Virus record (IMG/VR): IMGVR_UViG_3300043119_000437
Coordinates: 1-37,167 of that record
DNA from: a virus
Reading direction: 5' to 3' (one strand)
Length of the DNA: 37,167 nucleotides
Below, piece after piece: positions 1 through 6,988 of the stretch. Within the stretch, counting starts at the first letter, position 1. Every line of letters starts with the position of its first letter. The position numbers and the translations under genes were made by a program. Under the pieces are notes generated by a model. That model was not told the DNA's origin. It was given only the letters and a program-made list of their open reading frames with translations, and did not search any database.

Positions 1-224
1 ACCGTCGAGCCCTTCACCACCGTCATCGCCAACAGCCTGCGCAGACGGGTCAGCAGTTGCAGCACCACCCACCACCCCCTTGGGGGTTAGGGGGATATCC
101 GACTCCGACTCCGAATACGAATACGTGCGCGCAGGACGGTCATCTGCCGGGCGTTTGTCGGGCGCTTGCCCGTCATTCTCGCTTGCAAGTGGTTGATTCG
201 TAACGGCTGGCATGCCCCGCGCTG
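1..224. repeat. Terminal direct repeat, left copy
   Basis: These 224 bases recur at 36944-37167 with one difference (A at 97, T at 37040). The repeat lies inside the replication-initiator gene, which reads through the junction in the same frame on both sides. The simplest reading is that the sequence is a closed circle, or a circularly permuted or cohesive-ended genome, with the overlap left in. It is less likely to be a true packaged terminal repeat. Confidence 0.95.
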
Positions 225-534
225 GGTACTTTGACACCTGCGCGCGGGTGCGTTGGCGGAAATTCTGAATCTCCAGGTATGGCTTGCCGTCCACCTCGTA
301 GAGCTGCAGCAACTCGGTGTTGTCCAGCTCCTGCAGCCAGTCGGCGGTCATGTGTTCGTCAACTGACCGGCGGTTGACGAACGCGCGCCGGCAGATGACC
401 GACACCCGCCCGTCATAGCGCCCAAAGTCGTCGGCCAGCAGCAGCAGGCGAACGAACAGCAGCTCAGCCCCGATGGAGACGGCGCCGATGGCGTCGCTGT
501 CCAGCAGCCCCTCACGCAACACACGGCTGGGCAT
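1..534 (-). CDS. Phage replication initiator / helicase loader (O-like), N-terminal part
   Basis: The gene starts at ATG 534, overlaps the preceding stop as TGATG, and runs off the left edge of the window. Through the circular overlap it continues at 36943 and ends at 36611, giving about 288 aa in total. The N-terminus (MPSRVLREGLLDSDAIGAVS, followed by LLLADDFGRYDGRVSVICRR) matches the winged-helix start common in phage replication proteins that bind the origin and bring in the helicase. A low-complexity linker with a Ser/Glu run separates it from the C-terminal domain. It lies directly upstream of the DnaB-type helicase gene with an ATGA overlap, as expected for an initiator-helicase pair. 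The family call rests on motif pattern and context. Confidence 0.8.
   Translation of the reverse strand, partial: MPSRVLREGLLDSDAIGAVSIGAELLFVRLLLLADDFGRYDGRVSVICRRAFVNRRSVDEHMTADWLQELDNTELLQLYEVDGKPYLEIQNFRQRTRAQVSKYPARGMPAVTNQPLASENDGQAPDKRPADDRPARTYSYSESESDIPLTPKGVVGGAATADPSAQAVGDDGGEGLDG
75..124. other. Palindrome plus tandem hexamers inside the replication gene; candidate origin
   Basis: Bases 75-86 form CCCCC-TT-GGGGG. They are followed by GACTCC twice (101-112) and GAATAC twice (113-124). All lie in the linker-coding part of the replication initiator. In lambda the origin iterons lie within gene O in a similar place, so this is a candidate origin. The repeats could instead be a by-product of low-complexity coding sequence. 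A second copy is at about 37018-37067. Confidence 0.3.
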
Positions 535-761
535 CAGCGCGCCCCAGAGACGGCGAGCACGATCTCGGCCCGCGTCATCCACTCACACGCGCCCCGCGGC
601 CGCACCAGGCCCTGCTTGGCCAGCGCGTCGGTAATGGCATCAATGGTCGCCATGTCGCGGTCGGCGCCAGCGCGGCGCAGCTGCATCTGCACGCCCAGGG
701 GCAGCACGGCATGGGGCGGCGATGCCACCGGGCGGTCAGATTTGTGCTGCATGGGCGGCAT
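534..761 (-). CDS. Small early protein, unknown
   Basis: This is a 75-aa protein with ATG at 761 and a stop that overlaps the start of the replication initiator (TGATG), which implies translational coupling. It lies in the leftward early transcript after the Cro-like gene. The C-terminal half (TIDAITDALAKQGLVRPRGA, then MTRAEIVLAV) reads like a short helical fold, perhaps a DNA-binding accessory, but I do not recognise a family. No clear ribosome binding site is seen. The tight packing and coding-like third-position GC support it as a real gene. Confidence 0.6.
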   Translation of the reverse strand: MPPMQHKSDRPVASPPHAVLPLGVQMQLRRAGADRDMATIDAITDALAKQGLVRPRGACEWMTRAEIVLAVSGAR

Positions 762-779
762 TCACTGTGGATGCGTACA

Positions 780-962
780 TCACCCATGCGGGGGAACCCG
801 AGGTGTTGACGCGGTAGCAAAAATGGACAGCGCGGCGCACAGTCGATGCATGTGCCGCGCCAACCAGACGAAAAAAAGCCCGACCAGCATCGCTGCCAGG
901 CCGGGCATGAAGCCGCGCCCCAAAACCCAGGGGAACGCCAACAGCGGGCGCGGAGGAGACAA
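780..962 (-). CDS. Small single-span membrane protein
   Basis: This frame encodes about 60 aa from TTG 962, which overlaps the end of the Cro-like gene; an internal ATG is also possible. It has one clear hydrophobic segment (GLAAMLVGLFFVWLA) followed by basic residues, so a single membrane span is likely. The frame keeps a high GC third position, unlike the alternative frame opened by the ATG at 966. Function is unknown. A holin or inhibitor role is possible for a small membrane protein in an early operon, but nothing here proves it. Start codon uncertain. Confidence 0.45.
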   Translation of the reverse strand: MSPPRPLLAFPWVLGRGFMPGLAAMLVGLFFVWLARHMHRLCAALSIFATASTPRVPPHG

Positions 963-965
963 CCA

Positions 966-1259
966 TCACGCCGACGCCGCTGCGGGCTTGGCTTGTTTGA
1001 CCACTTCCAGCAGCGGGCGCCCTTTCGGGTGCCACGGCCATGCCGCGTCGGCTGCCCGGTGCCACTGCAGATCAGGGCGCAGCGACTCGCACGGCACGGC
1101 GCCGTTGGTCGCGCGCTCGATGTCGGCGCAGCGCTCTGCCGGCACCTGTCGCCGGCCGTCTGCCTGCGCCCACTGCCACACCAGCTGTGGCTGTGCATCA
1201 ATGGCGGCGGCTAATCGTGTTTGACTGCCCCGGGCGGCCAGGTACGTTCGGAGGTCCAT
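966..1259 (-). CDS. Cro/YdaS-like DNA-binding regulator
   Basis: This 97-aa protein begins MDLRTYLAARGSQTRLAAAI and continues with an HTH segment of the YdaS/Cro type (LVWQWAQADGRRQVPAERCA, then DIERATNGAV). Small phage regulators of this family sit opposite the repressor and repress or steer early transcription. It is divergent from the repressor gene at 1289-1822, with the AT-rich control region between them. It is the first gene of the leftward transcript that leads to the replication genes, the position of cro in lambdoid phages. The last 30 residues look like a low-complexity tail. Confidence 0.85.
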   Translation of the reverse strand: MDLRTYLAARGSQTRLAAAIDAQPQLVWQWAQADGRRQVPAERCADIERATNGAVPCESLRPDLQWHRAADAAWPWHPKGRPLLEVVKQAKPAAASA

Positions 1260-1350
1260 CCGCCGAGGTTAAACGGAGCGCTTTATTATTGCAAGCGGAT
1301 TGTTCAGCGCGGCGTAGATTGCTGGCCCCCACGCTGGCGCGTCCAATCTT
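1260..1350. promoter_or_regulatory. Divergent control region between cro-like gene and repressor
   Basis: This is the only AT-rich patch between the two regulators. It contains an inverted repeat, CGCTT at 1279-1283 and AAGCG at 1293-1297, around TATTATT, which is a plausible operator or promoter core. I could not assign convincing -35/-10 pairs with normal spacing on either strand, so the exact promoters are not called. The 5' part of the repressor frame overlaps this region if translation starts at TTG 1289. Confidence 0.5.
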
Positions 1351-1822
1351 TGGTGTGCAAGCCATCGGTCAGATCCGCCTGGAAAACCTCGAAACGCTCA
1401 TCAAGCAGTTCGGCACGGCTGACAAGCTGGCCGAGGCGGCTGAGACTTCGCCGGTCTACATCAGCATGCTGCGCAACCGCACGGTTGACAGCAAGACAGG
1501 CCGCCCGCGTGAGATGGGCACAGCCATGGCGCGGCGCATGGAGTCAGCCGCGGGCAGGGGCGACGGCTGGATGGACAAGACGCACGATGACCTGAGCCCA
1601 GCAGCGCTCACCCTGGCCAAGCTGTTCGACATGATCCCGGCCGGCACCGACCGCGACAAGTGCGCCGCGATCTGCCAGTACCTGTGCGCGCTGGCACGCG
1701 CTGGCAAGCTGCCGCCCGCTATCGAAGCGCTGCAGCTTCTCGGGATTGGAGCGCCACCCAGTGATGCGCCTCTGCCGGGTCCGTCGTCACAAAACGGCGC
1801 AGGCCAACCAGCGCAAACTTGA
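1289..1822 (+). CDS. CI-like phage repressor with N-terminal HTH, no peptidase domain
   Basis: The HTH is clear: IRLENLETLIKQFGTADKLA, then AAETSPVYISMLRNR, and the closing motif GDGWMDKTHD typical of Burkholderiales prophage repressors. The protein should bind operators in the 1260-1350 gap and hold lysogeny. Many relatives carry a C-terminal S24 self-cleavage domain. Here the C-terminus is short and helical (TLAKLFDMIPAGTDRDKCAA) and then low-complexity, so RecA-driven self-cleavage is not expected. There is no good ATG. TTG 1289, which has GGAG about 10 bases upstream, and GTG 1355 are both possible starts. The last 104 bp overlap the convergent gene at 1719-2120. Confidence 0.8.
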   Translation: MQADCSARRRLLAPTLARPIFGVQAIGQIRLENLETLIKQFGTADKLAEAAETSPVYISMLRNRTVDSKTGRPREMGTAMARRMESAAGRGDGWMDKTHDDLSPAALTLAKLFDMIPAGTDRDKCAAICQYLCALARAGKLPPAIEALQLLGIGAPPSDAPLPGPSSQNGAGQPAQT

Positions 1823-2120
1823 ACGCCTGAGCCCGCCACGCATCGGCGGCGGCTTCATCGGGCACAACCCACGCCATGGCCAGGCTGCTGGCCCCAGGCA
1901 CGGCAACGCGCGCCAGCGCGTCCATGTCATGGCCTGTCAGCGCCAGGGCTGAGCGCGTGTAATCCAGGCAGATCAACGGCGCCCCGTCGTTTGCGACCGG
2001 GGCCAGCTCGCGCCTGATCTGCTCAACACCCCCAAATGTCACGATGCCGCGCACCTGCGCATAGACAACGCCGCCGCAGGTTTCGGCTTGCAGGGAGGTT
2101 GACCGGCTCATCAAGGTCAT
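1719..2120 (-). CDS. Unknown protein, STAS-like appearance
   Basis: This 133-aa protein starts at ATG 2120, with a second ATG three codons later. The pattern of short strands and helices (VVYAQVRGIVTFGGVEQIRR, then PLICLDYTRSALALT) resembles a STAS or SpoIIAA-like fold of the kind found beside phage repressors, but I cannot confirm the family. It converges on the repressor and overlaps its last 104 bp, so the two transcripts collide. A weak promoter (TTGCGG, 16 bases, TACATC on the minus strand) lies upstream. It may be a lysogeny-expressed gene (inference). Confidence 0.6.
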   Translation of the reverse strand: MTLMSRSTSLQAETCGGVVYAQVRGIVTFGGVEQIRRELAPVANDGAPLICLDYTRSALALTGHDMDALARVAVPGASSLAMAWVVPDEAAADAWRAQAFKFALVGLRRFVTTDPAEAHHWVALQSREAAALR

Positions 2121-2199
2121 GACGAAACTTCATAAAGATGTAACAAGCGCCAGTGTGTCCGCAAACGCACAGACGCGCTAGACCGCCAAGCTGTTACAG

Positions 2200-2215
2200 C
2201 CCCCCCCCCCCCCCC
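2200..2215 (+). repeat. Homopolymer of 16 C
   Basis: There is an uninterrupted run of 16 C in the gap between the STAS-like gene and the rightward promoter. It is followed by a GGGCCGGCCC palindrome at 2224-2233. Such a tract is prone to slippage and to sequencing error, so its true length may vary. Confidence 0.9.
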
Positions 2216-2283
2216 AAGCTAGGGGGCCGGCCCTGACAAAGGCGCCGCCAGGGCGTCGGCTCAAAAAAACTTAAACGCGTCGC

Positions 2284-2311
2284 TTGACCTTGAAAGCGCG
2301 GCGTTTAATAC
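2284..2311 (+). promoter_or_regulatory. Sigma70-type promoter for the rightward operon
   Basis: TTGACC (2284-2289) and TAATAC (2306-2311) are separated by 16 bases. An A-rich stretch (CAAAAAAACTTAAA) lies just upstream and could act as an UP element. The first gene begins at 2360 behind a GGAGAG ribosome binding site. This is one of the two best promoter matches in the window. Confidence 0.75.
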
Positions 2312-2359
2312 TGCTCTCCGTGCGCTGCAGCCCGCAGCCGCAACCAACCGGAGAGCAGC

Positions 2360-2527
2360 ATGCGACCACGCACCAACCCCATCGTGCGCGACCTGTTCCG
2401 AAGCATGGCCGTGGTGGCCATGTGCCTTTTGCTGGCCCACCTGCTGGCCGGCTGCGGCGGCGACCCCGAGCCCGATGTCGCCACCCCGCAGGTCAACTGC
2501 GCGCTGCAGCCGGTGGTGTGCCAGTGA
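2360..2527 (+). CDS. Small lipoprotein (55 aa)
   Basis: ATG 2360 is preceded by GGAGAG at good spacing. The protein has a basic N-terminus, a hydrophobic stretch (MAVVAMCLLLAHLLAGC) and a lipobox LAGC, so it should be processed by signal peptidase II and lipid-anchored. The mature part is only about 20 residues and rich in acidic residues and proline. Its stop overlaps the GTG start of the next gene (GTGA). A small lipoprotein in an early operon could be an Rz1-type lysis protein or a superinfection-exclusion protein. No Rz partner is recognised, so the role stays open. Confidence 0.7.
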   Translation: MRPRTNPIVRDLFRSMAVVAMCLLLAHLLAGCGGDPEPDVATPQVNCALQPVVCQ

Positions 2528-2823
2528 TCGCCGCCCTTCGACAACTGGCTGCTGACGCCCGCGCCTGGCAGCAGCACGCCCTGGCCGACTTCAGCGCACT
2601 GGACGAAGCCTGCCGCAGCAACCTGCAGCACGGCGCCATGGCCGGCGGCGACCCGCTGACCGACAGCCTGTACGACCAGATGCAGGCCGCCGCTGAAGAA
2701 GGCGCGCGGCCGCCCACCCCCTACACCGCCGGCATGCAGCCCCAGCGCGAGCCCCGCGCCTGGTGGCTGGCCGCCGGCACCTTGCTGGCCGCGCTGGTCG
2801 GCCTGTGCTTTTTCCCGAGGTGA
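2524..2823 (+). CDS. Tail-anchored small membrane protein
   Basis: GTG 2524 overlaps the lipoprotein stop, giving a 99-aa product. The first 75 residues look soluble and helical (VIAALRQLAADARAWQQHAL). The last 20 hold one hydrophobic span (WWLAAGTLLAALVGLCFF) with the C-terminus at the membrane. The coupling to a lipoprotein gene makes a joint envelope role plausible. I recognise no family. The long open frame upstream of 2524 contains the promoter and the lipoprotein in another frame, so I do not extend the gene. Confidence 0.6.
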   Translation: MIAALRQLAADARAWQQHALADFSALDEACRSNLQHGAMAGGDPLTDSLYDQMQAAAEEGARPPTPYTAGMQPQREPRAWWLAAGTLLAALVGLCFFPR

Positions 2824-2827
2824 CGCG

Positions 2828-3166
2828 ATGACCTACCCCACCCTGGCCGCGCCGCGGCATTTCGCTGGTGAACTGATCGGCAAACAGGTCGACAGCTGCG
2901 CCGGCCTGCACCGCATGGAACTGCGCCTGGTCGACGACGACGCCCGCCACATGCACATCGTCTATCTGGCCTATGGCCGGGGCGATGCGGCGGCACGCTA
3001 CGCCCGCGCACAGTTCGACGCCCTGACGCTGGGCACCTGGTATCACAGCAGCGCCACCCTGGCCCGCAACACGCCCGGCCAGACGGAGTGGGCCGGCCAT
3101 GTGGAGCCGCTGGAAGCCTGCGAGCGCCGGCACCGTTTCAGCGCCAGCATGAGGGCTGCCGCATGA
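2828..3166 (+). CDS. Unknown early protein
   Basis: This 112-aa protein starts at ATG 2828, four bases after the previous stop. Its stop overlaps the next start (ATGA). It is a compact soluble protein with several short strands (HFAGELIGKQVDSCAGLHRM, then HIVYLAYGRGDAA). No membrane span, metal cluster or known motif is seen. The context is the rightward early operon of phage accessory genes. Confidence 0.65.
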   Translation: MTYPTLAAPRHFAGELIGKQVDSCAGLHRMELRLVDDDARHMHIVYLAYGRGDAAARYARAQFDALTLGTWYHSSATLARNTPGQTEWAGHVEPLEACERRHRFSASMRAAA

Positions 3167-3633
3167 CCGGCAAATACAAGTTTCTTTCAGATCGCCAACT
3201 GAGGCTGCGGGGCCGCTGGACCCCTGACGAAGCATTTTCGGACATCCCAGGAATGCAGCTAAAGGCGCCGCTTTCTCAAGGCGTCTACGAAGCAGCAATG
3301 ACAACCCGCAGAAAGCCTCGTTCTGACCATGGGGCAGCCGCATTTATAAACGTTGAGCGCTTGGCTTTTCGGGTCATATATCTTGGCGGCGAACCTCAGC
3401 CCGTCATTCCGATGTCAGCTGGATCGGCGTGGTTGGCTTTGGTTTGTCCCGACCTTAGTTCGGAAATGGCACACGGCCTGATGCTTGCAGCATGTTGGCG
3501 CACGGCGTGCCGCGTAGCTCGCGGCTCGCGCGACCGCACGAACATAGCAAAGATTGCGTTCAAAGCCTACGCGGCAGCGTATCCGACGGACCCGCGTGTG
3601 GCGCGGCAACCATTGGCCGGGGCCGCAGCATGA
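3163..3633 (+). CDS. Unknown protein of lower GC content
   Basis: This 156-aa protein starts at ATG 3163, coupled to the stop of the previous gene, and its own stop overlaps the next start. The base composition is visibly less GC-rich than its neighbours and the codon choice is more relaxed, which suggests a recent arrival. No domain is recognised. A central hydrophobic stretch (GSAWLALVCPDLSSEMAHGL) is followed by a basic, Arg-rich segment and an Ala-rich C-terminus. Confidence 0.6.
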   Translation: MTGKYKFLSDRQLRLRGRWTPDEAFSDIPGMQLKAPLSQGVYEAAMTTRRKPRSDHGAAAFINVERLAFRVIYLGGEPQPVIPMSAGSAWLALVCPDLSSEMAHGLMLAACWRTACRVARGSRDRTNIAKIAFKAYAAAYPTDPRVARQPLAGAAA

Positions 3634-4271
3634 CCGGCCCCACCCTGGCCGACGCCAGCGCGCACATGGTCACCGCCCACGGCAACGAGGTGGACCTGCG
3701 GTATCCCCAGGTCAACACCATCACCCTGCCCGACATCAGCCACCACCTGGCGCAGATCAACCGGTACACCGGCGCCTGTCGCCGCCCCTTCAGCGTGGCC
3801 GAGCATTCGCTGCTGGTGCTGGAGATCGTGGAACGGTGCATGACGCTGGACCTGCACGGCCGCATGGCTGCGCTGTTCCATGACGCGCACGAGGCGTACA
3901 CGCAGGACCTGAGCACGCCGGCCAAGGGGCAGGTTGGCGATGCGTGGCATGCCTTCGAGGGGCGCCTGCAGCGCACGGTGCTGAAGGCGTTTGCGCTGCA
4001 TGCCGCCACGCACAAGCACGCGGTGGCCATCAAGCAGGCCGATCTGATCGCGCTGGCCACCGAGCGTGCGCAGCTGCTGCCCAGCGGCCCCGGCATCAGC
4101 CTGTGGCCCTGCCTGGTGCATGTGCAGCCGGTGAGCTGGGTGGACCTGATGGCGCCCGAGCGTTGCGCGATGACGTGGATGGACTGGCGCGACCGCTTCA
4201 AAGACGCGGCCGATGCGTTGGACTACGGGCGCAACGATGCGCTGTGGAAGAAGTGGAAGGTGACGCTGTGA
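3630..4271 (+). CDS. HD-domain phosphohydrolase (YfbR-like)
   Basis: This 213-aa protein carries the HD metal-site pattern: His in FSVAEHSLLVLEI, the HD pair in LFHDAHEAY, and a later Asp in AIKQADLIALATE. Phage members of this YfbR-like group act on deoxynucleotides (5'-nucleotidase or dNTP triphosphohydrolase). They may adjust nucleotide pools during replication. The opening NTITLPDISHHLAQINRYTG is typical of the phage subgroup. ATG 3630 overlaps the previous stop, and the end overlaps the GTG of the next gene. Substrate is not readable from sequence. No PurZ-like gene accompanies it, so a modified-adenine genome is not suggested. Confidence 0.85.
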   Translation: MTGPTLADASAHMVTAHGNEVDLRYPQVNTITLPDISHHLAQINRYTGACRRPFSVAEHSLLVLEIVERCMTLDLHGRMAALFHDAHEAYTQDLSTPAKGQVGDAWHAFEGRLQRTVLKAFALHAATHKHAVAIKQADLIALATERAQLLPSGPGISLWPCLVHVQPVSWVDLMAPERCAMTWMDWRDRFKDAADALDYGRNDALWKKWKVTL

Positions 4272-4795
4272 GCCGCCCCCGCAAGTACCGCCCGCGCCCG
4301 ACCTACGCCAACGCGGTGCAGATCGCCATTGCGCGTGTCAAGCCGCTGAGCGCGGCCGATGTGGCCGAGGAGAGGGAGCTGATCCAGCACGCGCTGGCGC
4401 AGTTCTGCCAGGGCGCCCACTGTGACGCGCACTGGTGCAGCCTGGCCGACGCAGCCAACATGGCTGAAACCCTGGCCGGCATGGGCCTGGGCAGCGGCGA
4501 CGACGCCAGCCGCGTGATCGAGCTGGCCCAGCGCGCCCTGGCCGATGTGCACCAGCGCCACACCAGCCGCGGCAGCTGGACCCTGTACGCCGATGAGATC
4601 GACGCCCTGCACTGGCTGGTGCGCCTGCACTGCAGCGCCCAGCTGCCGGCCTGCAGCTACGGCGAACTGGCCGACGCGATGACCGCCACCCGCAACCGCA
4701 TGCAGCAGGCGCTGGCCGGCAACGCCGCCCGCGGCACGCTGGTTATCGACGGCGGCATGGGCGCCACCCACAACCCCACCACCCCCACGCCATGA
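4268..4795 (+). CDS. Unknown phage protein
   Basis: GTG 4268 overlaps the stop of the HD hydrolase, giving a 175-aa product. It starts with a basic segment (SRPRKYRPRPTYANAVQIAI) and is then mostly helical, with His/Cys residues (FCQGAHCDAHWCSLADAANM) that could bind a metal. A C-terminal helical part (YGELADAMTATRNRMQQALA) follows. Proteins with this opening are common in betaproteobacterial phages but have no assigned role that I know of. Confidence 0.65.
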   Translation: MSRPRKYRPRPTYANAVQIAIARVKPLSAADVAEERELIQHALAQFCQGAHCDAHWCSLADAANMAETLAGMGLGSGDDASRVIELAQRALADVHQRHTSRGSWTLYADEIDALHWLVRLHCSAQLPACSYGELADAMTATRNRMQQALAGNAARGTLVIDGGMGATHNPTTPTP

Positions 4796-5328
4796 CCACC
4801 GACACCCAACCCAGGCGCACGCGCGCTGCCGTCTGCCCCATCACCACCGCCGCCATGCAGATGGTCGTCGAGCGCGGCCACCTCGGCATCACCAACAACA
4901 TGCTGCAGCAGGCCACCGGCCGGTGCAGCAAGACGGTGGGCACGGTGCTGGCCAAGCTGACCCACCGCGGCCGGCTGGCCGTGGGCCGGCTGGCCACCCA
5001 TCCGCACCACTGGTTTGCCAGCCAGGAACTGGCCCAGCGCTGGATGTCGACCACCCCGCCGATCCTGCACCGCCAGCCGCGCACCGCAGCGCAAAACCCG
5101 CGCCTGGCGCGGCACCACGGCGCCCCGGTGGTGCTGGGCCGCGCGCCAGACACCACCGACGACCACGTGGTGGTGCCGGCCGGGCTGGCCATCCAGCGGC
5201 TGGCCACACCCACGCACGACGCGCGCTACCAGTGCGCGCCAGGCGAGCGACCGCACGGCGCGGGGTTTGCGGCGGCGGGCATCGGGCGTGATGTGACGAC
5301 CGGGCAGCAATGGGGGCAGCAGGCATGA
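4792..5328 (+). CDS. Probable winged-helix DNA-binding protein
   Basis: This 178-aa protein starts at ATG 4792, overlapping the previous stop. Residues about 18-80 look like a winged helix: helices in TTAAMQMVVERGHLGITNNM and a recognition-type helix in KTVGTVLAKLTHRGRL, followed by a wing (AVGRLATHPHHWF). The C-terminal half is Pro/Ala/His-rich and probably disordered. It may regulate early genes. The fold call comes from pattern only. Confidence 0.6.
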   Translation: MTTDTQPRRTRAAVCPITTAAMQMVVERGHLGITNNMLQQATGRCSKTVGTVLAKLTHRGRLAVGRLATHPHHWFASQELAQRWMSTTPPILHRQPRTAAQNPRLARHHGAPVVLGRAPDTTDDHVVVPAGLAIQRLATPTHDARYQCAPGERPHGAGFAAAGIGRDVTTGQQWGQQA

Positions 5329-5543
5329 AAACCGAAACCATCACCTGGCACGAAGTCGCCACCGACACACTGCCCGATGCAGAGACCACCGTGCTGATGC
5401 AGGTGCGAGACCATGATGGCGACAGCACCGAGGTCATCACCGGCTGGCTGGGCGAGCAGGACTGGTGCGACATCACTGGGTATCCGATCCAGGCGCAGCG
5501 CGTGGTGGCCTGGGCGGATGTGCCGGCGGGGGTGACATGCTGA
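5325..5543 (+). CDS. Small acidic protein (DUF551-like appearance)
   Basis: ATG 5325 overlaps the previous stop, giving 72 aa. The pattern ITWHEVATDTLPDAETTVLM, then TGWLGEQDWCDI and VVAWADVP resembles the small DUF551-type proteins common in phages, which have a W-x-x-V...LP...VL layout. Function of that group is unknown. The stop overlaps the start of the methyltransferase, so the two are coupled. Confidence 0.65.
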   Translation: MKTETITWHEVATDTLPDAETTVLMQVRDHDGDSTEVITGWLGEQDWCDITGYPIQAQRVVAWADVPAGVTC

Positions 5544-6988
5544 GGCCGCAGTTTCTGCTGCCGCTGGCTGACGAGCTGGTGGTGGATCTCTTTGCCGGCG
5601 CCGGCGGCGCCAGCACCGGCATCGAGGCCGCCATCGGCCGGCACGTTGATCTGGCCGTCGACCACGACGCCGCAGCCGTCAGCCTGCACGAGGCGAACCA
5701 TCCACAGACGCGGCACTTCGTCAGCGATGTGTTCGAGGTAGACCCGCTGGCCGTGACCGATGGCCAGCCGGTGGGCCTGCTGTGGGCCAGCCCCGACTGC
5801 AAGCACTTCAGCAAGGCCAAGGGCGGCAAGCCTGTCAGCAAGCGGGTCCGCGGCCTGGCCTGGGTGGTGGTGAAGTGGGCCAAGCTGGCGCGGCCCCGGA
5901 TCATCTGCCTGGAGAACGTCGAGGAGTTTCAGACCTGGGGGCCGCTGGTCGGTGGCCGGCCCTGCCCCGACCGCAAGGGCCGCACATTCCAGCGCTGGGT
6001 GGGCCAGCTGCGCAGCCTGGGTTACGCGGTGGAGTGGCGCGAATTGCGCGCCTGCGACTACGGCGCCCCCACCATCCGCAAGCGCCTGTTCCTGGTGGCG
6101 CGGCGCGACGGCCAGCCCATTGTGTGGCCCGAGCCCACGCATGCGGCCAAGCCGACCAAGGGCAGCGGCCTGCGGCCCTGGCGCACGGCGGCTGAATGCA
6201 TTGACTGGGGTCTGCCCTGCCCGTCGATCTTCGAGCGCGAGCGCCCGCTGGCCGAGGCCACGCTGCGGCGCATCGCTCATGGCGTGATGCGCTACGTGAT
6301 CAACGAGGCCCAGCCGTACATCGCGGAGCATCTGCTGGTCAGCCCGACGCTGGTTCAGACGGGCTACGGCGAGCGCGCCGGCCAGGCGCCGCGGGTGCCT
6401 GGCTTGGACAAGCCGCTGGGCACGGTGGTGGCTGGCGCCAGCAAGCACGCGCTGGTGGCTGCGTTCCTGGCCAAGCACTACACCGGCGTGGTGGGCAGCA
6501 GCATGGGCGCGCCCATCGGCACGGTGACCACGCAGGACCACCATAGCCTGGTGGCGGCCAACATGGTGAAGCTGCGCGGCACCAGCAACAGCACTGCAGC
6601 CGATGAGCCGCTGCACACGATCAGCGCAGGCGGCCAGCACCACGCTGAGGTGTGCGCATTTTTGACTGCCTACTACGGCAGCAACCAAGACACACCACTG
6701 GACGACCCCATGCACACGGTAACCACCAAGCCGCGCTTTGCGCTGGTGATGGTCGACGGCGTGCCGCATGAGATTAGCGACATCGGGATGCGCATGCTGC
6801 AGCCGCGTGAGCTGTACACCGCGCAGGGCTTCCCCGCCAGCTACATCATCGACCGCGGCCACGACGGGCGCGTGCTGCCGAAGGATGCCCAGGTGCGCAT
6901 GTGCGGCAACAGCGTGTGCCCGCCGCTGGCCGAGGCGCTGGTGCGGGCGAACTTTGCAGAGCGCCAGGCGCTGAGGGCTGCAGCATGA
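5537..6988 (+). CDS. DNA (cytosine-5) methyltransferase
   Basis: ATG 5537 overlaps the end of the previous gene, giving a 483-aa product. Motif I is DLFAGAGGAS (residues 17-26) for S-adenosylmethionine. Motif IV is SPDCKHFS with catalytic Cys88, with PDC in place of the usual PCQ as in other phage enzymes. Motif VI is ENV (126-128). An RKRLF motif lies in the middle, and CGNSVCPPLAEAL near the C-terminus is motif X. The long section between the RKRLF motif and motif X (about residues 230-400) should hold the target-recognition domain. No restriction enzyme gene is nearby, so it is an orphan enzyme that probably shields phage DNA from host restriction. Target sequence cannot be read from sequence. 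Confidence 0.92.
   Translation: MLRPQFLLPLADELVVDLFAGAGGASTGIEAAIGRHVDLAVDHDAAAVSLHEANHPQTRHFVSDVFEVDPLAVTDGQPVGLLWASPDCKHFSKAKGGKPVSKRVRGLAWVVVKWAKLARPRIICLENVEEFQTWGPLVGGRPCPDRKGRTFQRWVGQLRSLGYAVEWRELRACDYGAPTIRKRLFLVARRDGQPIVWPEPTHAAKPTKGSGLRPWRTAAECIDWGLPCPSIFERERPLAEATLRRIAHGVMRYVINEAQPYIAEHLLVSPTLVQTGYGERAGQAPRVPGLDKPLGTVVAGASKHALVAAFLAKHYTGVVGSSMGAPIGTVTTQDHHSLVAANMVKLRGTSNSTAADEPLHTISAGGQHHAEVCAFLTAYYGSNQDTPLDDPMHTVTTKPRFALVMVDGVPHEISDIGMRMLQPRELYTAQGFPASYIIDRGHDGRVLPKDAQVRMCGNSVCPPLAEALVRANFAERQALRAAA

Noticed and set aside
101-124. CRISPR-like or VNTR array
   Set aside because: Only two copies each of two hexamers occur, inside a coding linker, with no spacers.
736-966. Alternative frame starting at ATG 966 after the Cro-like gene
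   Set aside because: Its codon third positions are less GC-rich than in the 780-962 frame, and it would overlap the next gene. The 780-962 frame with a membrane span is the better choice.
3630-4271. HD hydrolase as DatZ of a 2-aminoadenine (Z) genome system
   Set aside because: No PurZ-like synthetase or special polymerase is present. The generic YfbR-like assignment suffices.
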